This document shows positions 16,850 through 24,943 of a stretch of 64,000 nt of DNA, piece by piece (position 1 is the stretch's first letter; each line of letters starts with the position of its first letter). The stretch is from assembly GCA_036984305.1 (NCBI GenBank), contig BQWY01000001.1, positions 2,253,501-2,317,500 of the forward strand. Reading direction: 5' to 3'. Both the position numbers and the translations under genes were made by a program. The notes below the pieces were generated by a model, which worked only from the letters and a program-made list of their open reading frames with translations, searched no databases and was not told the origin of the DNA. The stretch comes from Nitrospira sp. GTDB lineage: Bacteria; Nitrospirota; Nitrospiria; Nitrospirales; Nitrospiraceae.

Positions 16850-17128
16850 TTAGCTTTGAGGTTTATAGTTTTGCGCCAGCAGACCGGTATCCGCCGCTTC
16901 TCCCAGCTTGAGAAAAGCCTTCATGTGCTTCTTGATCGTCTCTCGACCGGTCTCGTCGCCGAGGTTGATGTGATATTCATTGATCACCATCACGCGCATC
17001 CCCTCCCATTTTTTCCAGCAGGGCAGGCACACCTTGGATTTCACCTCGGCTTCAAGGCGTCCAAGGTAGATCGGATCGGAAATCGCCTCGCCGGTCTGTC
17101 CGCACGTGACACATTGCACCTCTGCCAT
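16850..17128 (-). CDS. YggX-like small protein with two CxxC pairs
   Basis: A 92-aa protein. The segment MVINEYHINLGDETGRETIKKHM resembles the helical part of the iron-trafficking protein YggX (MLINE...LN block), but the N-terminus carries two cysteine pairs, C6/C9 and C34/C37, that would bind zinc, iron or a cluster. The ATG at 17128 is chosen because a GGAGG lies five bases upstream; a GTG at 17140 is also in frame. A TACAAT -10-like site lies at 17232-17227. It is transcribed ahead of the BFN operon, but that operon has its own promoter. The relationship to YggX is by eye and needs a profile search. Confidence 0.65.
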   Translation of the reverse strand: MAEVQCVTCGQTGEAISDPIYLGRLEAEVKSKVCLPCWKKWEGMRVMVINEYHINLGDETGRETIKKHMKAFLKLGEAADTGLLAQNYKPQS

Positions 17129-17351
17129 GAGTCCCTCCACGAGGTTGAGATATTGAGGCCGCTCGCCCCGCGCGCGGCTTGAGCTTGAATTAGACAGGTG
17201 AAGAACTAACCGCCCTACGCCTGTTCATTGTAGCACCACCGAATTCGCGAAGGGAAGCCGCTTTCATGCCATGCTAAGTTGACGGCTTGGCAAAATTTCT
17301 GTTACTTATCGCGCCTCTCACCACGCAGTATTGGACGTGGCTTCAGTCTGT

Positions 17352-17438
17352 GCCCGGATGGCGGAACTGGCAGACGCGCCGGACTCAAAATCCGGTTCTC
17401 GCAAGAGAGTGGGAGTTCGGCCCTCCCTCCGGGCACCA
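17352..17438 (+). tRNA. tRNA-Leu (anticodon CAA)
   Basis: An 87-base tRNA. The acceptor stem pairs GCCCGGA (17352-17358) with TCCGGGC (17428-17434), discriminator A, and CCA encoded at 17436-17438. The anticodon stem CCGGA/TCCGG holds the loop CTCAAAA with anticodon CAA, reading UUG. A long variable arm (CTCGCAAGAGAG) is typical of leucine tRNAs, and the T arm is GGGAG-TTCGGCC-CTCCC. It stands alone. Confidence 0.95.
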
Positions 17439-17741
17439 CGTTGAGGCGGTGGGGACGGATCCATCTTGATTTCACCTCGGCTTCTGGACGCCCAACTAGC
17501 TACAGAGACGCGGTATCGAAACTGGCACGAGGCGATCGCAACCACAGACCGGCCTTCATGCTCCGCCATGGTACGTTAGACCCAGACACCCTGGACCAGA
17601 TGCCACTTGACATACTGATCATAATTTCCTATAGTGCCGCCGTTTCTAGATGAATTCATGAACACGGACTCATCGTCACTTTCAGTCTTCTTGTGTGTAC
17701 TATTTACTCTCACATCCTACCTATCCATAAGGAGGCAGCAC
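17439..17741 (+). other. Intergenic region after tRNA-Leu
   Basis: About 300 bases without a convincing gene. The last third holds the promoter at 17607-17635 and a roughly 100-base leader for the secreted protein gene. A perfect ten-base palindrome, ATGAATTCAT, lies at 17650-17659, just after the predicted transcription start, and could be an operator; this is inference. Nothing recognisable is seen between 17439 and 17606. Confidence 0.5.
17607..17635 (+). promoter_or_regulatory. Near-consensus promoter for the secreted protein gene
   Basis: Perfect -35 TTGACA at 17607-17612, 17-base spacer, -10 TATAGT (5 of 6) at 17630-17635. This is the best sigma-70 match in the window. The predicted start is near 17642, giving a leader of about 100 bases before the ATG at 17742. 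Confidence 0.75.
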
Positions 17742-18512
17742 ATGCGTAATGTGGTGGCACTGGGAGCTGCAATTATTCTCGTGGGCTCCGTCGGTATCGC
17801 AGGGGCACAAGAGCGCCTTCCCCAGAATCAATCAGGTCTCGGCGTCGGAACGGGGGTAGGCGATGTCTCAGGATCGTCCAGCCGCGGCAACACGTTTGAC
17901 CGGGCGGCCTTCTTGGAGCGGTTGTCACAACCCGAAACGATTTACGGCCGGGTGCTCGCCATCGATGTCCCGGGGGGCAAGCTCCACCTCGAAGGGGGCG
18001 GCAGTTCGCACGATGAAGGGAGAGCCGGGTCTGGTGCAATGAACTACAGGACCGTCTACTTCGACGCCAACTCGAACATGGAGCAACTCAGGACCCTTCA
18101 AGCCGGTGATGACCTCAGCCTTCAGGTCGTGGAAGAGACCTCGGCCCAACAGCCGTTTGGTACCGGGAAGAAGTTGGTTCGTGAAATCTGGGTCGTCCGC
18201 GAGAACGAGAAGCTGGCAGGTTTCGGAGGACTCGGTCAGCGTCCGGACCCATCCACGGAGCGCGGTATCGTCACGAACAGCGGTGGTGTAACCGGCGCGC
18301 CGGTTGGTGCCGTGCTTCCAGGTGAGATCCATGAAGGCGCCATTCAGACCTCCGTCGGTGAATTCACCGGGCAAGCGCCTTGCTGGAACTGCGAACCTCA
18401 ACCAGGTTGGGGTTACAACACCGTGACCCCGGAAGAGAAGAAGGCTAATAAATCCGACTATGGAACCGACGTTGCGAAGCCGAACTTGATGAAGGGTTAT
18501 TCAGGCAAGTAA
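17742..18512 (+). CDS. Secreted protein of unknown function (256 aa)
   Basis: The product begins with a signal peptide (MRNVVALGAAIILVGSV..., likely cut after AGA at about residue 22), so it is exported. The mature part is glycine-rich, with a beta-type domain around residues 65-160 (ETIYGRVLAIDVPGGKL, then DDLSLQVVEE) and a C-terminal tail with a CWNC pair near residue 214 followed by many charged residues. I recognise no family. A strong AGGAGG site sits before the ATG. With its own near-consensus promoter and an intrinsic terminator, it is probably a highly expressed single-gene unit. Confidence 0.8.
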   Translation: MRNVVALGAAIILVGSVGIAGAQERLPQNQSGLGVGTGVGDVSGSSSRGNTFDRAAFLERLSQPETIYGRVLAIDVPGGKLHLEGGGSSHDEGRAGSGAMNYRTVYFDANSNMEQLRTLQAGDDLSLQVVEETSAQQPFGTGKKLVREIWVVRENEKLAGFGGLGQRPDPSTERGIVTNSGGVTGAPVGAVLPGEIHEGAIQTSVGEFTGQAPCWNCEPQPGWGYNTVTPEEKKANKSDYGTDVAKPNLMKGYSGK

Positions 18513-18534
18513 GACGCACGAACAAGCGGTCGTG

Positions 18535-18571
18535 AAAAGGGCAGCCCCTCAAGGCTGCCCTTTTTATTTTT
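18535..18571 (+). terminator. Intrinsic terminator
   Basis: A perfect 12-pair stem, AAAAGGGCAGCC (18535-18546) with GGCTGCCCTTTT (18553-18564), a six-base loop and a T-rich tail to 18571. It ends the secreted protein transcript. Confidence 0.92.
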
Positions 18572-18615
18572 CTGAACTGTGATCAGCCGCGTGGCGGATG
18601 CTAAGATAACGTTTA

Positions 18616-18882
18616 ATGCTGCCCGAACCCGAACCACCTGCCGATGTGCCTGTGACCGAGCTCGATCTACGAGGGGTGATCTGTCCCTATAACTTCGTGA
18701 AGACCAAGCTCAAGCTCGAGACCATGAGCGGAGGGGAGGTCTTAAGCGTCTTGCTGGATGAAGGCGACCCTATCAGGAACGTGCCCCAAAGCGTGCAAAA
18801 CGAGGGGCACACCGTACTCAGACAGGAACGTCTCGACCAGGTCTACCGTGTCTTGATTCGGCGGCGCGACGACGCGTTCTGA
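18616..18882 (+). CDS. TusA/SirA-like sulfur carrier protein
   Basis: An 88-aa protein of the TusA family. The signature LDLRGVICPYNFVKTKLKLE carries the Cys-Pro pair (C23-P24) that accepts a persulfide in TusA. Members shuttle sulfur for tRNA thiolation, molybdenum cofactor or dissimilatory sulfur metabolism; no clue to the target is adjacent. The Shine-Dalgarno is poor. Its last 40 bases overlap the 3' end of the RsmI-like gene on the other strand. Confidence 0.88.
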   Translation: MLPEPEPPADVPVTELDLRGVICPYNFVKTKLKLETMSGGEVLSVLLDEGDPIRNVPQSVQNEGHTVLRQERLDQVYRVLIRRRDDAF

Positions 18883-19652
18883 GTCACCGCTGCGCGGGTT
18901 TGCCCCCTCCCTCGCTTCGGCGCCGGCCCCTGAACCACCAACGTGATTTTTTCGGGAAGGCCCCGCAGCGAAGACTTCGCCAGCGCCGCAGCCAGGCTCG
19001 TTCGTTCCAGACGCTCCCCTGGCCCGGTGAGCTGCCTGGCAATCATCACGGGGCGATTTCCGAGTGTTGCCTGTAACGACCGAAGCGTGACCGCCAGGGC
19101 GCGTCGATCAGTCAACACCACGAGGGTGCAGTCGAACATCGCGACGTTGCTCAACCAGGCTGCTCGGGCACTTCGGCCGCGAGGCAAACATCCTGCAAAA
19201 ACAAAGCGGTCCCCATCCAGACCCGATACCGATAGCGCGGCAGTGACGGCAGAGGGACCTGGAATCGGAATGACGGGGAGCCCAGCCTTGAGGACCGCGT
19301 GGACGAGGAACGTTCCGGTGTCATACACCCCGGGAGTACCGGTATCCGACATCAGTGCGACAGCCCACCCGGCATGGAGGTGATCCAGCAGCACCGCCGT
19401 CTTCTGGTCGCGATTCCCCCAGTGATAGGAGGTGACGTCCGCGGTGATCCGATGGTAGGCCAGTAGCGCCTGCGTCGCCTGCGGATCCTTCGACGCGATG
19501 ACGTTGACCCGACGCAGTGTGCGCCGAGCGCGAATCGTCAAATCGTCCGGGTGACCAATCGGTGCGCCCACGACGTATAACCTTCCCACTGACGACCCCT
19601 TGTTCACTCTGCCGATCACGTGAGCAAGACTCCGGTTAGACGAACCCGTCAA
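18843..19652 (-). CDS. Divergent RsmI-like tetrapyrrole-methylase-fold protein
   Basis: A protein of up to 269 aa that aligns over about 240 residues with the 16S rRNA 2'-O-methyltransferase RsmI: GRLYVVGAPIGHPDDLTIRA, ALMSDTGTPGVYDTG, IPIPGPSAVTAALSVSGL. However, the RsmI EDTR motif reads KDPQ, the DPG of the SAM loop reads DTG, and the C-terminal domain of RsmI is missing and replaced by a basic tail. It may be a paralogue with a different substrate. The start is uncertain: the codon at 19652 is TTG, with GTG codons inside. It ends inside the tusA-like gene. Confidence 0.75.
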   Translation of the reverse strand: MTGSSNRSLAHVIGRVNKGSSVGRLYVVGAPIGHPDDLTIRARRTLRRVNVIASKDPQATQALLAYHRITADVTSYHWGNRDQKTAVLLDHLHAGWAVALMSDTGTPGVYDTGTFLVHAVLKAGLPVIPIPGPSAVTAALSVSGLDGDRFVFAGCLPRGRSARAAWLSNVAMFDCTLVVLTDRRALAVTLRSLQATLGNRPVMIARQLTGPGERLERTSLAAALAKSSLRGLPEKITLVVQGPAPKRGRGQTRAAVTQNASSRRRIKTR

Positions 19653-19686
19653 TGCATGGGAGGCGATACGGACGAACGGGCGTTTC

Positions 19687-19716
19687 TTGACGGGAGTTTT
19701 TGAACATCGCTATAAT
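19687..19716 (+). promoter_or_regulatory. Promoter for the ccsA-hem operon
   Basis: -35 TTGACG at 19687-19692 (5 of 6), 18-base spacer, perfect -10 TATAAT at 19711-19716. Predicted start near 19723, 49 bases before the ATG of the cytochrome assembly gene, which has an AAGGAG site. Confidence 0.7.
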
Positions 19717-19771
19717 TTTCTGTTTACAGTGCAGCACCATTTCTCCTCTTTCCCCAAGGAGTTAGCGGTCC

Positions 19772-20575
19772 ATGCCGGTGCCGATCTTCATGGTCACGAT
19801 CGTGCTCTACTTTCTCGCCACCGTCTCCTTCCTGGTGTATTTGCTCCGGCGGTCTGAAGCCCTCTCCAAGATATCCCTCGGCTTGACTGCAGGCGGTTTT
19901 GTCACCCATACCGTCGCTCTGGTCCTCCGAATGCTCTCGGTGGGCGAGGTTCCTCTTTCCAGCGTCCATGAAGCCCTTTCATTCCTGTCCTGGATGCTTG
20001 TTCTGGTATTCCTGGCGGTCGAGTTCCGGCATCGGATCCATGTCCTGGGATCGTTCATCGTACCGCTGGCCCTCATCTCATTGGTATCTGCGGCCGCGCT
20101 TCCGGAACGCGTTCCGACGCTGGGACCGGCTCTCAAGACGGTGTGGGTACACGTCGGGCTCAGCATGCTCGGCACGGTCGGCTTTGCCGTCGCATTCGTG
20201 GCAGGGTTGATGTACCTGATTCAGGACGGACTCCTCAAGTCCAAGCGCTTCAATGTCCTGTACGCCAAGTTGCCGCCGCTCGATTTTCTGGACAACCTGA
20301 ATCAACGTTCGATCATTACCGGATTTCCGTTGCTGACGTTGGGAATTATCACCGGGGCGCTCTCGGCGGAATTCGCGAGGGGGTCGTACCTGAGCTGGAA
20401 TCCCGAGCAGACGTGGGCGCTCGTGACCTGGGTGTTCTATTTCGTGGTGTTGATGGGGCGTCTGACTGTGGGGTGGCGCGCGAAGCGCGCGGCTTACTTG
20501 ACCATCATCGGCTTTGCCGTGGTCATTCTGACGTTGATCGGCGTCGTGCTCAAAAACCAGGGACCGGTGTCCTGA
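19772..20575 (+). CDS. CcsA/HemX-type cytochrome c assembly membrane protein
   Basis: A 267-aa protein with about eight hydrophobic segments, of the CcsA/CcmC/HemX family. The tryptophan-rich heme-handling motif is present as WNPEQTWALVTW near residue 210, with histidines in the preceding segments (for example in SSVHEALSF and VWVHVGLSMLG). Such proteins handle heme at the outer membrane face for cytochrome c maturation, or stabilise HemA as HemX. It is directly upstream of hemA, one base apart, which fits the HemX or heme-supply link. The exact role is not decided. Confidence 0.85.
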   Translation: MPVPIFMVTIVLYFLATVSFLVYLLRRSEALSKISLGLTAGGFVTHTVALVLRMLSVGEVPLSSVHEALSFLSWMLVLVFLAVEFRHRIHVLGSFIVPLALISLVSAAALPERVPTLGPALKTVWVHVGLSMLGTVGFAVAFVAGLMYLIQDGLLKSKRFNVLYAKLPPLDFLDNLNQRSIITGFPLLTLGIITGALSAEFARGSYLSWNPEQTWALVTWVFYFVVLMGRLTVGWRAKRAAYLTIIGFAVVILTLIGVVLKNQGPVS

Positions 20576-20576
20576 G

Positions 20577-22001
20577 ATGCATATCATCCTGATCGGACTC
20601 AGTCACAAAACGGCTCCCGTGGAGGTCCGCGAGCGGTTGGCGGTACCCGAGAGTCGGCTCGGCGAGGCACTCGCCCGCCTCTGCGCCTACGACGGCATTA
20701 AGGAGGGCCTGTTGCTCTCGACGTGCAATCGCGTCGAAGTGTATGCCGTCGTCGACAGCGTCGAATCCGGCTTCAACAGCGTACAAGAATTCCTCGCGGA
20801 CACCCATATGTCCCTCTCCAGCGAGCAACTCACTCCTCATTTGTACTGGCACACCGACGAGCGCGCCATCGTGCACATGTTCCGCGTTGCCGCCAGTCTG
20901 GATTCGATGATCGTCGGCGAGTCTCAAATCTTGGGCCAGATGAAGGATGCCTTCGAGGTGGCGCTCTCCCACAAGGCCACCGGAATGATCTTGAACAAGG
21001 TCATTAAGAAAGCCATCTCCGTGGCCAAGCGGGTGCGGACTGAGACCAGGATTGCCGAAACGGCCGTGTCGGTCAGCTACGCCGCGGTGGAACTTGCGAA
21101 GAAGATCTTCTCCAATCTGGGAGACCAACGCGTGCTCTTGGTCGGGGCGGGGGAAATGGCCAAGCTGGCGGCGCGACACTTCATCGCCCAGGGCGTCCGG
21201 CACATCCGCGTGACGACGCGGAATCCTCAAAATGCGGTGGAACTGGCCAAACGCTTCGACGGCATTGCCGTCCCGTTCGAACAGTATCATGCGGAAATGG
21301 CTGACGCGGATATTATTCTCTGTTCGACCGGTGCGTCGTCCTATCTCATCACCGCGGAACACGTCCAGCGGGCCGTGCGCCTCCGCCAAAACCGACCGAT
21401 CTTCTTGATCGACATTTCCGTCCCGCGCAATATCGATCCCGCCGCACGCGACGTCGACAATGCCTTCCTATTCGATATCGACGATCTGAAACAGCGGGTG
21501 GAACAGAACCGAGAGGAGCGGCTTCGTGAGGCCGACAAGGCCGAACGTCTGGTCGTCAACGAGGTCGAGGTCATCGAGCAGTGGATGAAGTCACTCGAAG
21601 TGACCCCGACGATCGTGGCCCTGCGGAATCGTGCCGAGACCGTTAAGAAACTGGAACTGGAGCGCATTCAATCCCGCCTCAGCGGGTTAGCCCCGCAGGA
21701 TCGGGCCATGGTCGAGTCTCTGGCCAATGCCATTGCCAATAAGCTGGTCCACGGCGCCATGGTGACGCTCAAAACGGAAGCCACGTCGTCCTCGGGCAGC
21801 CTGTTCGTGGAGGCCGCCAGGCGATTTTTCGGTTTGGAGTCGACGTCTACTTCGGCAGAGGCCCGCCCCGATGGGAACGCAGATGCAGCCACGTGCGTCC
21901 CCGAGGAGGATGTGGCTCCGGAAGAGGCGCCACCGGCCCCCACGCCGCTTCCCGCTGACCAACCGGCCGCCAGATGGCCGCGCCGGGAGCCCCGCGCGTG
22001 A
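20577..22001 (+). CDS. hemA: Glutamyl-tRNA reductase
   Basis: A 474-aa HemA, the first committed step of the C5 tetrapyrrole pathway (glutamyl-tRNA to glutamate semialdehyde, using NADPH). The catalytic cysteine is C50 in LLLSTCNRVEVYA; GESQILGQMKDAFE and the Rossmann loop VLLVGAGEMAKLAARHF follow. The C-terminal dimerisation helix is followed by a long acidic, proline-rich tail (about residues 425-474) that is not part of the core family. No hemL lies nearby in this window. It starts one base after the cytochrome assembly gene. Confidence 0.97.
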   Translation: MHIILIGLSHKTAPVEVRERLAVPESRLGEALARLCAYDGIKEGLLLSTCNRVEVYAVVDSVESGFNSVQEFLADTHMSLSSEQLTPHLYWHTDERAIVHMFRVAASLDSMIVGESQILGQMKDAFEVALSHKATGMILNKVIKKAISVAKRVRTETRIAETAVSVSYAAVELAKKIFSNLGDQRVLLVGAGEMAKLAARHFIAQGVRHIRVTTRNPQNAVELAKRFDGIAVPFEQYHAEMADADIILCSTGASSYLITAEHVQRAVRLRQNRPIFLIDISVPRNIDPAARDVDNAFLFDIDDLKQRVEQNREERLREADKAERLVVNEVEVIEQWMKSLEVTPTIVALRNRAETVKKLELERIQSRLSGLAPQDRAMVESLANAIANKLVHGAMVTLKTEATSSSGSLFVEAARRFFGLESTSTSAEARPDGNADAATCVPEEDVAPEEAPPAPTPLPADQPAARWPRREPRA

Positions 22002-22942
22002 GCGACGACCGTCCGCCAACCACATTGGTCCTCGGAACGCGCGGGAGCACATTGGCGCTGCACCAAAGCCGGTGGTTCGCCGACCAAGTGATGCAGGCAT
22101 GGCCCGAGGTCACCGTGACTCTGAAAGAAATCAAAACGTCCGGCGACAAGATTCTCGACGTTCCCCTGGCCAAGATCGGCGGAAAAGGCTTGTTCGTGAA
22201 AGAAATTGAGGAAGCCCTGCTGGCCCGCGAAATCGATTTTGCCGTCCACAGCATGAAGGACGTGCCGACGGAGCTGCCCGACGGCTTGGCGATCACGTGC
22301 ATTCCACGAAGGGAAGACCCTCGCGACGCGTTAATCGCGCGCAACGCGACCGTCTTTGCCAATTTGCCGCGCGGAGCACGCATCGGCACCAGCAGCCTGC
22401 GACGGCAAGCTCAATTGCTCCAGCATCGACCCGATCTGCGCATCGAGATGCTGCGCGGGAATTTGGATACGCGATTGCGCAAGCTCCGAGAAGGACAGTA
22501 CGACGCCATCGTATTGGCCGCCGCCGGACTGCGCCGACTCGGGTGGGACGACCAGATTACCGAATACCTTTCGGTCGATCTCAGTGTACCGGCTATCGGC
22601 CAAGGCGCCTTGGGGATCGAGTCTCGGCGCAACGACGATACGGTCTGCGACATTCTCGCCAAGCTTGAACATCCATCTACGCGCATCGCCGTCACCGCCG
22701 AGCGTGCGCTGCTACACCGGCTGGAAGGCGGCTGTCAGGTCCCGATCGCCGCCCACGCCACGCTTACCGGGCATGAGGTTCGCCTGCAAGGCCTGATAGC
22801 AAGCGTGGACGGAAAACAGATCGTGCACGGCGAAAATCAGGGCCCACTCGAAGAGGCGGCGCGAATCGGGACGGATCTTGGCACGAACTTGTTGGAGCGC
22901 GGGGGTCGTGACATTCTGAGTGCCATCTACGGACGGATCTGA
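21998..22942 (+). CDS. hemC: Porphobilinogen deaminase (hydroxymethylbilane synthase)
   Basis: A 314-aa HemC that links four porphobilinogens into hydroxymethylbilane. Blocks LGTRGSTLALHQ, FVKEIEEALL, AVHSMKDVPTELPDGL and the dipyrromethane-cofactor cysteine in LEGGCQVPIA (about residue 246) are present. The start is taken as the GTG at 21998, which overlaps the hemA stop by four bases (GTGA) and has a GGGAG six bases upstream; an ATG at 21974 is also in frame but has no such site. The stop overlaps the next start (TGATG). Confidence 0.95.
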   Translation: MSDDRPPTTLVLGTRGSTLALHQSRWFADQVMQAWPEVTVTLKEIKTSGDKILDVPLAKIGGKGLFVKEIEEALLAREIDFAVHSMKDVPTELPDGLAITCIPRREDPRDALIARNATVFANLPRGARIGTSSLRRQAQLLQHRPDLRIEMLRGNLDTRLRKLREGQYDAIVLAAAGLRRLGWDDQITEYLSVDLSVPAIGQGALGIESRRNDDTVCDILAKLEHPSTRIAVTAERALLHRLEGGCQVPIAAHATLTGHEVRLQGLIASVDGKQIVHGENQGPLEEAARIGTDLGTNLLERGGRDILSAIYGRI

Positions 22943-24483
22943 TGGAGGCCGACAGCTCGCGCGGAAAAGTCTATCTTGTTGGCGCCGGCCCCGGAGACCC
23001 CGGGCTGCTCACCCTCAAGGGCAAGGCCTGCCTCGCCCGCGCCGACGTCGTGCTGTACGATTATCTGGCCAATCCAACGCTGTTGCATTATGCTCCCGAC
23101 CGTGCCGAACGCATCTACGTCGGAAGACGGGGACGTGGCGCCTATTTGGATCAGTCGAAAATCAACCACTTGATCATCGGGAAGGCCCGGGAAGGACACA
23201 CAGTCGTGCGGCTCAAAGGCGGCGATCCGTTCGTGTTCGGTCGCGGCGGCGAAGAAGCGGAAGCGATCGCCGCCGCCGGGATCCCGTTCGAAATCGTCCC
23301 GGGCGTGACCGCGGCAACCGCCGTGCCAGCCTATGCCGGCATTCCTGTCACACATCGGACACTGGCCTCCACCGTCGCGTTCGTGACGGGGCACGAAGAT
23401 CCGACGAAAGAGGCGGAGGCCCTGGAATGGTCGCGCTTGGCGACGGCGCATGGGACGCTCGTGTTCCTGATGGGTATGAAAAACCTCCCGATGATCGTCG
23501 CCAGGCTGTTGAAGGATGGGACCCCAAGCGACACGCCCGTCGCCTTGGTCCAATGGGGAACCTGGGGGAGGCAACGCACGGTGGTCGGGACGTTGCACGA
23601 GATTGCGGCGCAGGCCGAAGCGGCACAATTTGAGCCCCCCACCCTGATTGTGGTAGGGGAAGTCGTGCATCTGCGCGAACGGCTCAATTGGTTTGAGACG
23701 AAGCCCCTCTTCGGGAAGCGCATCCTCGTCACGCGAGCGCGCGGACAGGCGGCGGAATTTTCTCGCCTTCTTGAGGAATCCGGCGCCGAACCGGTCGAAT
23801 GCCCGACGATAGAAACGGTCGCTCCACCGACCTGGGAGGCCCTCGATGCGGCGATCGGGGACTTGCCTCGGTTCCACTGGCTGATTTTTACCAGCGTCAA
23901 TGGGATCGGGCCGTTTATGGACCGATTGCGCACGGCCGGCCTGGACACGCGTGCACTGGCGCATCTGCGCATCTGTTGCATCGGGCCGCGCACGGCTGAG
24001 GAATTGGGACGGCACGGACTGCGCGCCGACTTGATCCCCACCACCTATCAAGCGGAAGGGCTTCTCGAGGCGTTCGCGAGGGAGCGTGTCACAGGAACCC
24101 GCGTCCTGATTCCGCGGGCAGAAGTGGCACGAGAAGTTCTTCCCGAGCAATTGCGCGCGATGGGGGCTGACGTGCGCGTCGTGCCCGTCTATCGGACCAT
24201 CAGACCGGAACGTTCTGTGTCGGAATTGAAAGAGGTCTTGGCCGCCCGTGCGATCGACATGATGACGTTTACCAGTTCGTCGACTGTGCGCAATTTTATC
24301 GACCTCTTCGCCGACCGCGGCGATCTCGTGCGCGCCACCGCCAACGTTCCCGTCGCCTGCATCGGGCCGATTACGGCCGAGACCGCGCGGGAACTCGGCC
24401 TGCACGTCAGCGTACAGGCGCGCGCGAATACCATCCCGGCCCTGGCGGAGGCCATTGTGGACTATTATCAACGAGTGCCTTGA
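22942..24483 (+). CDS. cobA-hemD: Fused uroporphyrinogen-III C-methyltransferase and uroporphyrinogen-III synthase
   Basis: A 513-aa two-domain protein. Residues about 8-250 are SUMT/CobA: VGAGPGDPGLLTLKGK, RLKGGDPFVFGRGGEEAEA and GMKNLPMIVARLLKDG. Residues about 255-510 are HemD, beginning near GKRILVTRARGQAAEFSRLL and containing the FTSVNGI and TFTSSSTVRNF blocks. One enzyme therefore closes the uroporphyrinogen-III ring and can divert it to precorrin-2. The dehydrogenase at 6889-7521 would take the next step. Fusions of this kind are known in several phyla. It starts inside the hemC stop codon. Confidence 0.95.
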   Translation: MEADSSRGKVYLVGAGPGDPGLLTLKGKACLARADVVLYDYLANPTLLHYAPDRAERIYVGRRGRGAYLDQSKINHLIIGKAREGHTVVRLKGGDPFVFGRGGEEAEAIAAAGIPFEIVPGVTAATAVPAYAGIPVTHRTLASTVAFVTGHEDPTKEAEALEWSRLATAHGTLVFLMGMKNLPMIVARLLKDGTPSDTPVALVQWGTWGRQRTVVGTLHEIAAQAEAAQFEPPTLIVVGEVVHLRERLNWFETKPLFGKRILVTRARGQAAEFSRLLEESGAEPVECPTIETVAPPTWEALDAAIGDLPRFHWLIFTSVNGIGPFMDRLRTAGLDTRALAHLRICCIGPRTAEELGRHGLRADLIPTTYQAEGLLEAFARERVTGTRVLIPRAEVAREVLPEQLRAMGADVRVVPVYRTIRPERSVSELKEVLAARAIDMMTFTSSSTVRNFIDLFADRGDLVRATANVPVACIGPITAETARELGLHVSVQARANTIPALAEAIVDYYQRVP

Positions 24484-24534
24484 TGACCGACGACCCGCGC
24501 GTGGGCCGTCCGTGCGAGAGGAGGATCTGATCCC

Positions 24535-24936
24535 ATGGTTCCAGTGAAATCGTTCATGATTCCGGCGGAAAAGTTCATTACGGTTGGGCGCGACACCGAC
24601 GTCAAAACTGCGGGCGTCATTATGCGTGACCGCAATGTCGGCAGTCTCATGGTGACACGCGGGCAGGACTCCAAGGACGTCATCGGCATCATCACGGACA
24701 CCGACATGGTCCGGCGCGTGATCGCCTCCGGCGCCGACACCGGGAAGACCACCGTGGAAATGATCATGTCCGCTCCCATTTTGATGATCGACGAGAACAA
24801 GACCCTCCTCGACGCCAACGATCTGATGGCCCAGTCCCATACACGCCATTTGGGCGTGTCACGGAACGGGAAATTGGTCGGTATGATCTCGGTCCGCGAC
24901 CTGGTCGTCTTTCTCACCAATCTTCCGAGAAAGTAG
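24535..24936 (+). CDS. Two-CBS-domain protein inside the heme operon
   Basis: A 133-aa protein with two CBS domains (about residues 8-65 and 75-130): GIITDTDMVRRVIASG and VGMISVRDLVVFL are the paired repeat ends. It lies between cobA-hemD and hemB, with short gaps (51 and 7 bases), so it is almost surely cotranscribed with them. Known CBS pairs sense adenine nucleotides or SAM; the neighbouring SUMT uses SAM, so a regulatory link is possible but unproven. It has a GAGAGGAGG-type ribosome binding site and resembles the protein at 2354-2752. Confidence 0.92.
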   Translation: MVPVKSFMIPAEKFITVGRDTDVKTAGVIMRDRNVGSLMVTRGQDSKDVIGIITDTDMVRRVIASGADTGKTTVEMIMSAPILMIDENKTLLDANDLMAQSHTRHLGVSRNGKLVGMISVRDLVVFLTNLPRK

Positions 24937-24943
24937 TCGTCCA

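Noticed and set aside
17279-17307. Promoter-like pair before tRNA-Leu (TTGACG with TTACTT)
   Set aside because: The -10 part matches only two consensus positions, so it is not listed as a promoter.
22927-24849. A 640-codon open frame on the minus strand opposite cobA-hemD
   Set aside because: Antisense to a clearly recognisable fused enzyme and the CBS gene; composition is that of a frame shadow.
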